From an uncultured Pelagibacteraceae bacterium (lineage in GTDB: Bacteria; Pseudomonadota; Alphaproteobacteria; Pelagibacterales; Pelagibacteraceae), in assembly GCA_902618695.1 (NCBI GenBank), contig CACNCB010000002.1, forward strand, positions 1 through 64,000: 64,000 bases of DNA, given 5' to 3'. Numbering within the stretch: position 1 is the stretch's first letter; every line of letters starts with the position of its first letter. Position numbers and translations under genes: made by a program. This document shows positions 20,270 to 29,063 of the stretch, one piece after another. The notes beneath the pieces are model-generated. The model worked only from the letters and a program-made list of their open reading frames with translations. It did no database searches and had not been told where the DNA came from.

Positions 20270-20880
20270 TCATCTTCTCCAGGCCACTTTCCTCTTGTAG
20301 CAGCCCAATAACTTTTAAATAATTCTGAAATACCTTGGATTAATAAAAATATTATACCAACTAATAAACAAGTTTTAATCGGCCACATATAAGGCATCCA
20401 AGTAGTATCCATTCCTCTCTCTCCTCTTTGGATAGACTCTCCTACATATCCAATAGTCATATATAGGAACACAATTAAGCCTGGAAAATAAAATAAAATA
20501 TATAACCAAAAATCTATTAAACCTTGATTTTTAGTTTTAAAATTTCTGTATAAAAAATCCGCTCTTATATGAACACCTTTAGAAAGTGCATAACCAGCAC
20601 CCAACATAAAAAGTGCACCATATAAAAATCGACTGATATCATAAGCCCATATTGTTGGGGCATGAAATAATTTTCTAGCAAGAACTTCATAGGTCATTGC
20701 AAGAATTAACGGCATTAATATCCAACAAACAACGTTACCAACCCATTTGCTAAATTTATCAATATTTACAATTGAACTTGCCATCCATGGTGGCATATCA
20801 CTTGGCATTTTTCCTGAACCACCTCGCCTTTCGGCAATCATTTCATCTGATATATCTAATCTACCTGGTTCTTCTGCCAT
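20266..20880 (-). CDS. dctQ: TRAP transporter small membrane subunit (DctQ family)
   Basis: The 204-residue protein has four membrane helices, starting about residue 45, with the DctQ signature YEVLARKLFHAPTIWAYDIS near 65-84 and GAGYALSKGVHIRADFLY near 92. The N-terminal 40 residues are a hydrophilic cytoplasmic extension (MAEEPGRLDISDEMIAERRG and on), which is longer than in many DctQ proteins. A strong hairpin terminator separates it from dctP. Confidence 0.93.
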   Translation of the reverse strand: MAEEPGRLDISDEMIAERRGGSGKMPSDMPPWMASSIVNIDKFSKWVGNVVCWILMPLILAMTYEVLARKLFHAPTIWAYDISRFLYGALFMLGAGYALSKGVHIRADFLYRNFKTKNQGLIDFWLYILFYFPGLIVFLYMTIGYVGESIQRGERGMDTTWMPYMWPIKTCLLVGIIFLLIQGISELFKSYWAATRGKWPGEDE

Positions 20881-20898
20881 AAAATTTTATGTAAAAAA

Positions 20899-20926
20899 TT
20901 AGAGCGGACTATTAAGTCCGCTCTAA
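20899..20926 (-). terminator. Intrinsic terminator between dctP and dctQ
   Basis: A perfect 12-base stem TTAGAGCGGACT/AGTCCGCTCTAA closes a 4-base loop. On the minus strand it is followed directly by TTTTTT, giving a textbook Rho-independent terminator just after the dctP stop. Being inside the transporter operon, it probably lets some polymerase through, so that the binding protein is made in excess over the membrane subunits. Confidence 0.85.
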
Positions 20927-20945
20927 CATAAAGATTATTTAATGA

Positions 20946-22040
20946 TTACTTTAATGTTGCTGCGTGAGCCATTCCTAGCTTCGCATTAGACATTTGAGAA
21001 CCACTCCAATATGGAACTGCTATATCAGCAAATTCTTTCATAGAGTCCCAAACTTCTGCAAAGAATGCATTGTTAGCTGCATTTGTTTCCAAACTTTTCT
21101 TAGCAGCTGCCATGTATTCAGTGAAGTAATCAGAAGGAGTATCTTCTAATTTTACACCATGAACTTCAGTAAGCTCTTTTAAAGCTTTTCCGTTTTCATA
21201 GATTCTGTAACTTAGAGATTTCGCTAGAGATGCATTTGCTGCAACTTCTAGAGACTTCTTCTCATGGGCACTCATAGCATTGTATGTTTTTCCAGTAATA
21301 TAAAAGTCAGCATTTACGACTACTTGGTGTAAACCTTGTAGGTAGTAGTGCTTTAATACTTTTTGGAAACCAAACGTTAAGTCTGGCTTTGGACAACACC
21401 ATTCAGCAGCATCAATAGTTCCTGCTTCTAAAGCTGGTAGAATATCTCCACCACCCATAGCAACAGATGCTATACCGATATCTTTATATGTTTGTCCTGG
21501 AATTCCTGGAGGAGTTCTGAACTTATATTTTCTAAAGTCAGCCATATCTTTAATTGGTTTTGGAAACCAACCTAAAGCTTCAGGACCAACTGGTTGAATC
21601 ATAAATCCTTTAATATCTCTTCCCATTTCTTTCCATAGTCTGTCATATAGCTCTTTCCCTCCACCATATTGAAACCATGATAAGAAAGCTAAGTTATCTA
21701 TACCGACTCCACCACCAGCTACTGGCGAACCAAATAACATAGCCGCAGGGTGATCACCTGACCAATAGTGTGTCCAAGCAAATCCACAATCGATAAGTCC
21801 TTTATCAACCGCATCTAAAGTTTCTTTTACACCGACAACAGCTCCTGCAGGCATAATTTCAAACTTAAGAGATCCACCTGTCAAAGTTGTAACAGTGTCA
21901 GTAAAGTCTTTTAACATTTTAACTTCATCAGCTTTAGTGTTAAGAACTGTCTGACATTTTAGTGTTTTTGCAGCATTAGCATTTGAAATAAATCCAAATA
22001 CCATAGTAACTGCAAATAACATTGAAATGATTTTTTTCAT
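20946..22040 (-). CDS. dctP: TRAP transporter periplasmic substrate-binding protein (DctP family, TakP-like)
   Basis: A signal peptide (MKKIISMLFAVTMVFGFISNANA) leads into a 364-residue DctP-family protein of the mannitol/chloroaromatic or TakP-like type. The conserved strand with the anion-binding Arg is KFRTPPGIPGQ near residue 168, and the binding loop GTIDAAEW follows. In place of the GP-type sequence after EW in TakP it has CCPKPD near 209-214, two adjacent cysteines in the expected pocket. The substrate is therefore uncertain, with an organic acid most likely. It is the first gene of the dctPQM operon and the likely most abundant product. Confidence 0.93.
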   Translation of the reverse strand: MKKIISMLFAVTMVFGFISNANAAKTLKCQTVLNTKADEVKMLKDFTDTVTTLTGGSLKFEIMPAGAVVGVKETLDAVDKGLIDCGFAWTHYWSGDHPAAMLFGSPVAGGGVGIDNLAFLSWFQYGGGKELYDRLWKEMGRDIKGFMIQPVGPEALGWFPKPIKDMADFRKYKFRTPPGIPGQTYKDIGIASVAMGGGDILPALEAGTIDAAEWCCPKPDLTFGFQKVLKHYYLQGLHQVVVNADFYITGKTYNAMSAHEKKSLEVAANASLAKSLSYRIYENGKALKELTEVHGVKLEDTPSDYFTEYMAAAKKSLETNAANNAFFAEVWDSMKEFADIAVPYWSGSQMSNAKLGMAHAATLK

Positions 22041-22183
22041 TTGTTTCCCTCTCTTTATTTTTAAAAATGAAAGCTTGTCAAAGAATGAAATCTAAAACAA
22101 GTGCTAATATTGGATTATTTTAATTTTTTTGTGTACAGAAATATTACAAATAAAAAAAATTTAATTTATAAGAGTTCTAATTA
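22041..22183. promoter_or_regulatory. Divergent control region for dctP and the GMC oxidoreductase
   Basis: This 143-base gap separates the oppositely oriented dctP and GMC genes. For dctP, a minus-strand TTGACA (22076-22081) is a good -35 box. An A/T-rich ATAAAG about 17 bases on (22053-22058) could serve as a weak -10, and GAGAGGG just before the ATG is a good Shine-Dalgarno sequence. I see no clear promoter for the plus-strand gene and no strong operator palindrome. Functional sites are inferred. Confidence 0.45.
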
Positions 22184-23779
22184 ATGGATATTTTTGATTT
22201 TATAATTCTTGGAGCAGGATCTGCTGGATGTGTGCTTGCTAATAGGTTGTCTGAAAATCCTTCAAATAAAGTGCTATTAATTGAAGCTGGAGACAAAGAT
22301 AATTATCCTTGGATACATATTCCTGTTGGATATTTCAAAACAATGCATAATCCAAAGACTGATTGGTGCTACAGAACAGAGCCTGATGAGAGCATGAACA
22401 ACATTTCCATTAGGTATCCCAGAGGAAAAACTTTAGGAGGTAGTTCTTCTATTAATGGTCTGCTTTATATAAGAGGTCAACACAGGGATTATGATATTTG
22501 GCGACAGTTAGGTAACACAGGTTGGGGATGGAATGATGTTTTGCCTTATTTTATCAAATCAGAAAACCAAGAAAGAGGAAAAGATGAGTTCCATGGTGTT
22601 GGAGGCCCTTTATCTGTTTCCGATCAAAGAATTCATCTACCACTTTTAGATGAATTTCAAAATGCTGCTGAGGAATTTGGTATTCCAAAAACAAAAGATT
22701 TTAATACTGGTGATAATCATGGCTGTGGTTACTTCCAAGTAACTGAAAAAGATGGCTTTAGATGTAGTACAGCTGTAGGATATTTAAACCCCATCAAGAG
22801 TAGGAAAAATTTAAAAATTTTAACTAACTCGCATGTCAAAAAAATAAACTTTAAAAATAAAATTGCTAAAGAAGTTGAGTATTGGGAAGGAAATGAATTA
22901 AAAAAAGTTCAAGCAAATAGGGAAATTATTATTTCATCAGGGGCTATTGGATCTCCTCAAATTTTACAAGTTTCAGGCATAGGAAATTCTGAAAAACTTA
23001 AAAATCTTGGAATTGATTTAGTGAAAAATTTAAATGGGGTTGGAGAAAATTTACACGATCATTTAATGCTAAGACCAATCTATAAAATAAATGGATTAAA
23101 ATCCCTAAATAAAAAAATTAATAGTTTATTTGGAAATTTAATGATTGGCTTAGAATATATTTTTAAAAGAAGTGGTCCTATGACAATGGGTGCTAGTCAA
23201 CTTTGTATGTTTGCTAAAAGTGATCCATCTTTAGAACTACCAGACTTACAGTGGCATGTTCAACCTATGAGTATGGATACTTTAGGAGCTACAAAAAATC
23301 ATGATTTTCATGCATTCACCCCTACTGTTTCAAATATCAGACCAACAAGTAGAGGACATGTTAGTATTGTTGATAAAGACTCGAGAACTTATGCAAAAAT
23401 AAAACAAAACTATCTTTCAACTGATCAAGATAGAATGATTGCAGCTAAAGGACTTAAATTAACTAGAAAAATTATAATGGAGTCTAAAACTTTCAAAAAA
23501 TATACTCCAGAAGAGTATAGACCTGGTATTCATTTCAATGATGATGAGGAATTAGTTAAAGAGGCCTCTAATTATGCTCAAACTATTTTTCACCCAGTTG
23601 GAACTTGTAAAATGGGTCAAGATGAAATGTCTGTAGTGGATGAAAAACTTAAAGTAAGAGGTGTCAAAAATCTAAGAGTTGTAGATGCATCAATAATGCC
23701 AAATATCACTTCGGGAAATACTAATGCTCCAACAATAATGATTGCGGAAAAAGGTGCAGACATGATATTACAGCAGTAA
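22184..23779 (+). CDS. GMC-family FAD oxidoreductase (choline dehydrogenase-like)
   Basis: The FAD-binding motif GAGSAGCVLANRL is near residue 10. GMC signature 1 is around RGKTLGGSSSINGLLYIRG (residue 83). Signature 2 is around SSGAIGSPQILQVSGIG (residue 250). The C-terminal active-site His is in FHPVGTCKMG near 472 with the partner Asn in SGNTNAPTIMIAE near 512. The 531-residue length fits BetA-like alcohol dehydrogenases, but the exact alcohol (choline or another) cannot be told. It is divergent from dctP and heads the operon with terC-like, SDR and M23 genes. Confidence 0.9.
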   Translation: MDIFDFIILGAGSAGCVLANRLSENPSNKVLLIEAGDKDNYPWIHIPVGYFKTMHNPKTDWCYRTEPDESMNNISIRYPRGKTLGGSSSINGLLYIRGQHRDYDIWRQLGNTGWGWNDVLPYFIKSENQERGKDEFHGVGGPLSVSDQRIHLPLLDEFQNAAEEFGIPKTKDFNTGDNHGCGYFQVTEKDGFRCSTAVGYLNPIKSRKNLKILTNSHVKKINFKNKIAKEVEYWEGNELKKVQANREIIISSGAIGSPQILQVSGIGNSEKLKNLGIDLVKNLNGVGENLHDHLMLRPIYKINGLKSLNKKINSLFGNLMIGLEYIFKRSGPMTMGASQLCMFAKSDPSLELPDLQWHVQPMSMDTLGATKNHDFHAFTPTVSNIRPTSRGHVSIVDKDSRTYAKIKQNYLSTDQDRMIAAKGLKLTRKIIMESKTFKKYTPEEYRPGIHFNDDEELVKEASNYAQTIFHPVGTCKMGQDEMSVVDEKLKVRGVKNLRVVDASIMPNITSGNTNAPTIMIAEKGADMILQQ

Positions 23780-24372
23780 TGTTTGCAGAATTTTTTACAC
23801 CTGAGCAAATTGCAATAGTAACTCAAATTATTCTTATTGATTTAGTTTTAGCGGGTGACAATGCAATAATAATTGGGATGGTTGCATCTAAATTTCCGGT
23901 CGAACAAAGAAAAAAAGTTATTTTTTGGGGAATTGGTGGTGCTGTAATATTAAGAATCATACTAACTTTGCTTACAGCTTATCTGCTGCAAATCACCGGT
24001 TTAAGATTAATTGGTGGATTATTGTTACTTTATATAGTTTACAAACTTTATGTGGACGTAATCAAAGGTTCAGAATCAGAAGAGGATATAAAAGTAGATA
24101 ATTCAAGTTTTCTAAAAGCAATTTGGACTGTATTACTGGCAGATTTTACAATGAGTTTAGATAATGTATTGGGTGTTGCTGGTGCAGCTGGTGATCACTA
24201 TGGACTTCTTGTTTTTGGGTTAGTTTTATCAATTGTTTTAATGGCAACTGCAGCAACTTTAATTTCTGGATGGATTAAAAAATATAGATGGATTGCTTGG
24301 CTTGGGTTGTTAGCCATTTTAATTGTAGCTGTTGAGTTGATTTACACTGATATTAAAATATTATTCTTTTAA
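23779..24372 (+). CDS. TerC family integral membrane protein
   Basis: The 197-residue protein has about seven hydrophobic segments and the two TerC acidic motifs: LAGDNAIIIGM near residue 24 and TMSLDNVLGVAGAA near 124. TerC proteins are linked to metal-ion export or protein metalation at the membrane (Mn or Ca in studied members). Its start shares one base with the GMC stop (TAATG) and its stop shares one base with the next SDR start, so translation is coupled. Confidence 0.88.
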   Translation: MFAEFFTPEQIAIVTQIILIDLVLAGDNAIIIGMVASKFPVEQRKKVIFWGIGGAVILRIILTLLTAYLLQITGLRLIGGLLLLYIVYKLYVDVIKGSESEEDIKVDNSSFLKAIWTVLLADFTMSLDNVLGVAGAAGDHYGLLVFGLVLSIVLMATAATLISGWIKKYRWIAWLGLLAILIVAVELIYTDIKILFF

Positions 24373-25130
24373 TGTATCTTCAAAAAATAAATCTTAAAAA
24401 CAAATATGCTTTAGTTACTGGTGCAGGTAAAGGATTAGGAAGAGCTTGTTCTATTGCAATGGCAGAAGCAGGGGCAACAGTTATAGCTTTAAGCAGAACT
24501 TCTTCGGATCTTAATAAATTAGAAAAGGATATAAAAAAAGTTAAAGGTAAAATTGTTAAGGTTTCATGTGATGTAATGAACTATGAAGATTTAAAAAAAA
24601 AATTAGATAAAATTAAAATTATTGATGTATTAGTTAATAATGCTGGAACTAATATTCCAGAACCCTTTGAAAAAATTAAACAAAAAAGCATGAATTACCT
24701 CGTGGATTTAAATCTTAAAGCGGCATTTAATGTGGCACAACTTGTTGTAAAAAAAATGCTTAAAAATAAAAAAAGACCTGGTTCAATTATAAATATGTCA
24801 TCCCAGCTCGGTCATGTAGGCATGGGAGGGAGAAATGTATACAACATGACAAAATTTGGTATTGAGGGATTAACTAAAGGCATGGGTGTTGAATTAGCTA
24901 AAAAAAACATCAGAGTTAACACGGTAGCACCTACTTTTGTTGAAACACCTATGGTTAAAAATTTTTTTAAAAATAAAAAATTTAAAAAATTAGCTCTTGG
25001 AAATATTCCTATGGGTAAAGCAGCTACTGAAAGTGATGTTGCCACAACTGTTTGTTTTTTGGCATCATCTGCGTCTTCAATGATTACGGGAACATCAATA
25101 ATTATAGATGGTGGATGGACAGCTCAATAA
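24372..25130 (+). CDS. Short-chain dehydrogenase/reductase
   Basis: The 252-residue classical SDR has TGAGKGLG at residues 16-23, NNAG near 90, the catalytic Ser in NMSSQLG near 143, and YNMTK near 157, and ends with the usual IIDGGWTAQ. Resemblance is to gluconate 5-dehydrogenase or 3-oxoacyl-ACP-reductase-like enzymes. The substrate is unknown, but the GMC dehydrogenase in the same operon suggests a polyol or sugar-acid oxidation pathway. The start overlaps the terC stop by one base. Confidence 0.88.
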   Translation: MYLQKINLKNKYALVTGAGKGLGRACSIAMAEAGATVIALSRTSSDLNKLEKDIKKVKGKIVKVSCDVMNYEDLKKKLDKIKIIDVLVNNAGTNIPEPFEKIKQKSMNYLVDLNLKAAFNVAQLVVKKMLKNKKRPGSIINMSSQLGHVGMGGRNVYNMTKFGIEGLTKGMGVELAKKNIRVNTVAPTFVETPMVKNFFKNKKFKKLALGNIPMGKAATESDVATTVCFLASSASSMITGTSIIIDGGWTAQ

Positions 25131-25915
25131 TTTATAGATTTTTTTTTATTTTTTTAATTTTTATATCACCAGTAAACGCTATTGAATTCCAAGGTAAATT
25201 TCTACAAGGTCATTTTATATTAGGTAAAACTGATCCCAATTCTAAAATTCTAATTGGAAAAAAAGAGGTTAAAGTATCTAAAGATGGTTTTTTTGTTTTT
25301 GGTATAGATCGAGATCAAAAATATGACCTGACATTTACAAAAATTATTAATGGAAAAAAATCAATAACTACAAAAAAAGTTTTAAAACGGAAGTACAATA
25401 TACAAAGAATAGACGGTTTGGCAGAAAGTAAAGTCACCCCACCTGAATCTGTTTATCAAAGAATTAAAAAAGAAAATAATGCAATTGGAAAAGCAAGGGC
25501 GATTAATTCTGATTTACAATTTTTCAAAGAAAAATTTATCATGCCTGTTGAAGGTATAATTAGCGGTGTTTATGGAAGCCAGAGAATTTTAAATGGAAAA
25601 CCGAGATGGCCACATTATGGAATAGATATTGCAGCTAAACAAGGAACGATGATTAAATCTTCTGGTTCGGGTGTAGTCACTATGGCTGAAGATGATTTAT
25701 ATTATACAGGAGGCACAGTTATAATGGATCATGGTCATGGAATATCAACGATATATTCTCATTTAGAAAATGTACTAGTTTCAGTTGGTGATAAAATTAA
25801 TCAAGGAGATCTAATAGGAACTGTAGGATCAACAGGAAGATCAACCGGACCTCACCTAGATTTTAGAATTAATTGGTTTCAAACACGATTAGATCCACTA
25901 TCTGTTTTAAATTAA
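25115..25915 (+). CDS. M23 family metallopeptidase (LytM-type, periplasmic)
   Basis: ATG at 25115 gives 266 residues with an N-terminal signal segment (RFFFIFLIFISPVNA). The longer frame to 25052 lies inside the SDR gene and is rejected. The LytM zinc-site residues are seen in HYGIDIAA (His and Asp, near residue 169), YSHLENV (near 222) and HLDFRINW (near 247). Such enzymes cut peptidoglycan cross-bridges or act in cell separation. The gene overlaps the SDR by 16 bases and the convergent oxidase by 4. Confidence 0.87.
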   Translation: MDSSIIYRFFFIFLIFISPVNAIEFQGKFLQGHFILGKTDPNSKILIGKKEVKVSKDGFFVFGIDRDQKYDLTFTKIINGKKSITTKKVLKRKYNIQRIDGLAESKVTPPESVYQRIKKENNAIGKARAINSDLQFFKEKFIMPVEGIISGVYGSQRILNGKPRWPHYGIDIAAKQGTMIKSSGSGVVTMAEDDLYYTGGTVIMDHGHGISTIYSHLENVLVSVGDKINQGDLIGTVGSTGRSTGPHLDFRINWFQTRLDPLSVLN

Positions 25916-27216
25916 ATCTCTGATCTTGCTCTTAAACGTTCATAGAACAATCTAGCTCTAACACCTAAACTTAAAAATGGATCAGGAGGAAGCCAAGTGG
26001 GTTCATTTCTTGCTTCAATAATTTCTATCTCTTTTGTGTTTTCATTACTTGCTTTAATTGCTATTTGTTCTCCAAATAAAGTTCCGACTCCAATACCAGA
26101 GCCATTATAACAACCTGCAACAAATATATTTTCATCTATTTTTTCAAAAATTTGAGAACTATTTCTCGTTCTTGAAACAATGCCTGACCAAGAAGATTGA
26201 ATAATATCATTAGGCAATTGAGGAAATCTTTTTTTAATTCCAATCTTTTGTTTTAATGATCTTTTAGTTAATTCAGATTTGGACATTTGATAAGGATTAT
26301 AAACTTCTGCAGTATTTCTAATTAAAATTCTTCTATCTTTAGTCATTCTTATAGTGGCCCCCATTGGTCTCACAGGTAAAACTCCCCACTCCTTAGCCTC
26401 ACCAAGAGATATAAACTCTTCATCAGATAAAGATCTAGTCATACTAGCTGTCAAAGTAATAGGAAAATTATAATTAGACTTTATCCCTAAAGTCTTCAAA
26501 AATCCATTTGTAGCAAAAATAATGTTTTTAGTTTTAATTAAACCATCTTTAAATTTACAAATAACTTTGTCATTAACCTTCTCCCAATTTAATAATAAAG
26601 TATTTTCATAAAGATTTATATTTTCAGGCAAGGTGTCAATCATAGCTCTAACTAATTTACCTGGATGTAATAAAATTCCCCCATTTGTGTAAAGTGCTAT
26701 ATTATAAAAATTAGTACCTAATCTTTTTTTAAGTTCTTCTTTAGATAATATATTATGCTCAAAACCTAATTTGGATAATGTGTTAGAAAATTTTTCTAAT
26801 ATTTTTTTATCCTCTAACTTTGATGATGCAAAATATTTTCCACATTCATTCCAATCACAATCTACTTGATACTCTTTAACAAATCTTTTGACAGTCTCTA
26901 TTCCTAATTTATAAATATCTGTTTTTTTTTTATAATTATCTAATTCTTTATTAGAGGTAAAACCATCATTTAGTGTTGTATCGACCAGATAACCTGAGTT
27001 TCTAGCACTTGCTCCCTCTCCTGCCAGCTGAGCATCAACTAATAATATTTTTTGATTGTAAAAAAGTTGACCTAATTTTCTTGCAGCTGATAAACCAGTA
27101 TAACCTGCTCCTATTATTAACCACTCACATTCCTCATTTTTTTTTAATTTTTTAATATTTGATCTTGGGTTTAAATCATTAATCCAGCTACATTCATTAT
27201 CGTTTATGACTTGCAT
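25912..27216 (-). CDS. DAO-family FAD-dependent amine/amino-acid oxidoreductase
   Basis: The FAD dinucleotide-binding motif GAGYTG is at residues 36-41 in a glycine/D-amino-acid oxidase (DAO) fold of 434 residues. The early SWINDLNPR segment and ARNSGYLVDT near 71 resemble gamma-glutamylputrescine oxidase (PuuB/OrdL-like) proteins. The product probably oxidises an amine or N-methyl amino acid, but the substrate is unassigned. It starts 10 bases after the carbamoyltransferase stop, so it could be co-transcribed with the surface cassette despite having no obvious link to it. Confidence 0.85.
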   Translation of the reverse strand: MQVINDNECSWINDLNPRSNIKKLKKNEECEWLIIGAGYTGLSAARKLGQLFYNQKILLVDAQLAGEGASARNSGYLVDTTLNDGFTSNKELDNYKKKTDIYKLGIETVKRFVKEYQVDCDWNECGKYFASSKLEDKKILEKFSNTLSKLGFEHNILSKEELKKRLGTNFYNIALYTNGGILLHPGKLVRAMIDTLPENINLYENTLLLNWEKVNDKVICKFKDGLIKTKNIIFATNGFLKTLGIKSNYNFPITLTASMTRSLSDEEFISLGEAKEWGVLPVRPMGATIRMTKDRRILIRNTAEVYNPYQMSKSELTKRSLKQKIGIKKRFPQLPNDIIQSSWSGIVSRTRNSSQIFEKIDENIFVAGCYNGSGIGVGTLFGEQIAIKASNENTKEIEIIEARNEPTWLPPDPFLSLGVRARLFYERLRARSEI

Positions 27217-27226
27217 TAAAACTAAT

Positions 27227-29062
27227 TTAATCTAATTCAAATTTTTTTGTGTAGTCTTTTTTAAGATTTGGATTTTGTTGTGATTTTTCTAAAATACAGT
27301 TTCCAATAACTAAGTAATCTAACTCGGTGCCCATAAAACAATTAAAAGCGTCAGTTGGTGTATTTACAATTGGTTCACCTCTTACATTAAATGACGTATT
27401 AACTACAACAGGACACCCTGTTTTTTCTTTAAATTTTGAAATTAAATCATAATAACGACTATTTGTTTCTTTTTTAACAGTTTGAACTCTAGCTGAATAA
27501 TCAACATGGGTTACTGCTGGAATTTCAGACCTTTTTACATTTAGTTTATCTGTACCAAAAAATTTTTTTTGCTCATCATTCATTTCAATTTTTTTACTAG
27601 AGCTAACATTAGCAACAAGTAACATATATGGACTATCAACATTCATATCAAACCATTCTGATAAATCTTCTTCTAGAACTGAAGGGGCAAATGGTCTAAA
27701 GCTTTCTCTATACTTTACTTTCAAATTTAAATTTTTTTGCATTTTGTCAGATCTAGGATCTGCTAAGATTGATCTTCCACCCAAAGCTCTTGGTCCAAAT
27801 TCCATCCTGCCTTGAAACCAACCTACTGCTTTTTCATTTGATAAAAAATTTGCGGTTTCGTTAATTAAATCCTCATAGTTAAAAGTTTTAAAATTAGCTC
27901 CAACAGCTTTTAATTCTTTTTCAATTTCCTCCTGTGCAAATTCAGCCCCTAAATATGAACCTTTCATTTCATCGTTAGAGTTTACCGATCTAATATTTCC
28001 TTGCTCAATATACCAAAGTGCTAAGGCAGCGCCTAAAGAACCACCTGCATCACCAGCAGCAGGTTGAATCCATATATTGTCAAAGATTTTTTCTCTGAGA
28101 ATTTTTCCATTAGCAACACAGTTTAAAGCTACACCACCAGCTAAACATAAATTTTTTATACCATATTCTTTTCGAAGAGATTTAGCTAAATTTACCATTA
28201 TTTCTTCAGTTACTGTTTGAATTGATGCAGCAATATCCATATGAAATTGGGTTATCTTTTCACTTTTAGAATCTCGGGATTTTTGACCAAATAAGTTATT
28301 AAATTTATCATTTGTCATAGTAAGTCCGGTAGCATAATTAAAATATTTCTGGTCTAATCTAAAAGTTCCATCTTCTTTTATATCAATTAACTTTTTAACT
28401 TTATCTTCGTAAACTGGTTTGCCATATGGTGCTAGTCCCATTAGCTTATATTCTCCACTATTTACTTTAAATCCTGTATAATAAGTAAACGCTGAATAGA
28501 GAAGACCAAGAGAATGGGGGAAATGTATCTCTTTTTTAATTTCTAATTTATTTCCTTTCCCTAAAGCAACTGTAGTTGTTGCCCATTCTCCCACACCATC
28601 TGCCGTTAATACTATAGCTTCCTCAAATGGTGATGGAAAAAATGCGCTTGCAGCATGACTCAAATGATGCTCTGAAAAAAAAATATTTTTATCAGATTTA
28701 TAATTAGCATCATGTTCTTTCAGTTTATTGAATAAATAATTTTTTTGAAAAAGTTTTTCTTTAATCCATAATGGCATTGCTTTTGAAAAAGAGATAAAAC
28801 CTTTGGGTGCAAAAGCTACATAAGTTTCTAATAATCTCTCAAATTTTAAAAAAGGTTTTTCAAAAAAAACAATTTGATCTATTTCACTCATTTTTAAATC
28901 TGTATAATTTAAAACAAATTCTATTGCGTTATAAGGATAACTAGAATCATGTTTTTTTCTAGTAAATCTCTCCTCCTGAGCAGCAGCAATTATTTTTCCA
29001 TCTATTAATATACAGGCTGCACTATCATGGTAAAAAGCAGAAATTCCAAGAATACTAGTCAT
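27227..29062 (-). CDS. O-carbamoyltransferase (NodU/CmcH/SxtI family)
   Basis: These enzymes move a carbamoyl group from carbamoyl phosphate through a carbamoyl-adenylate to a hydroxyl on a sugar or natural product. The Kae1-like N-terminal domain has the metal-site cluster HHLSHAASAFF (His132, His133, His136) and TADGVGEW near 155. The YrdC-like C-terminal domain has RPFAPSVL and NTSFNVRGEPIVNTP near 558. At 611 residues it is complete. Its start is 1 base from the end of the SGNH gene, in a tight cassette with SxtJ-like and DUF5989 proteins. A role in carbamoylating a surface glycan or lipid is inferred. Confidence 0.92.
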   Translation of the reverse strand: MTSILGISAFYHDSAACILIDGKIIAAAQEERFTRKKHDSSYPYNAIEFVLNYTDLKMSEIDQIVFFEKPFLKFERLLETYVAFAPKGFISFSKAMPLWIKEKLFQKNYLFNKLKEHDANYKSDKNIFFSEHHLSHAASAFFPSPFEEAIVLTADGVGEWATTTVALGKGNKLEIKKEIHFPHSLGLLYSAFTYYTGFKVNSGEYKLMGLAPYGKPVYEDKVKKLIDIKEDGTFRLDQKYFNYATGLTMTNDKFNNLFGQKSRDSKSEKITQFHMDIAASIQTVTEEIMVNLAKSLRKEYGIKNLCLAGGVALNCVANGKILREKIFDNIWIQPAAGDAGGSLGAALALWYIEQGNIRSVNSNDEMKGSYLGAEFAQEEIEKELKAVGANFKTFNYEDLINETANFLSNEKAVGWFQGRMEFGPRALGGRSILADPRSDKMQKNLNLKVKYRESFRPFAPSVLEEDLSEWFDMNVDSPYMLLVANVSSSKKIEMNDEQKKFFGTDKLNVKRSEIPAVTHVDYSARVQTVKKETNSRYYDLISKFKEKTGCPVVVNTSFNVRGEPIVNTPTDAFNCFMGTELDYLVIGNCILEKSQQNPNLKKDYTKKFELD

Positions 29063-29063
29063 T

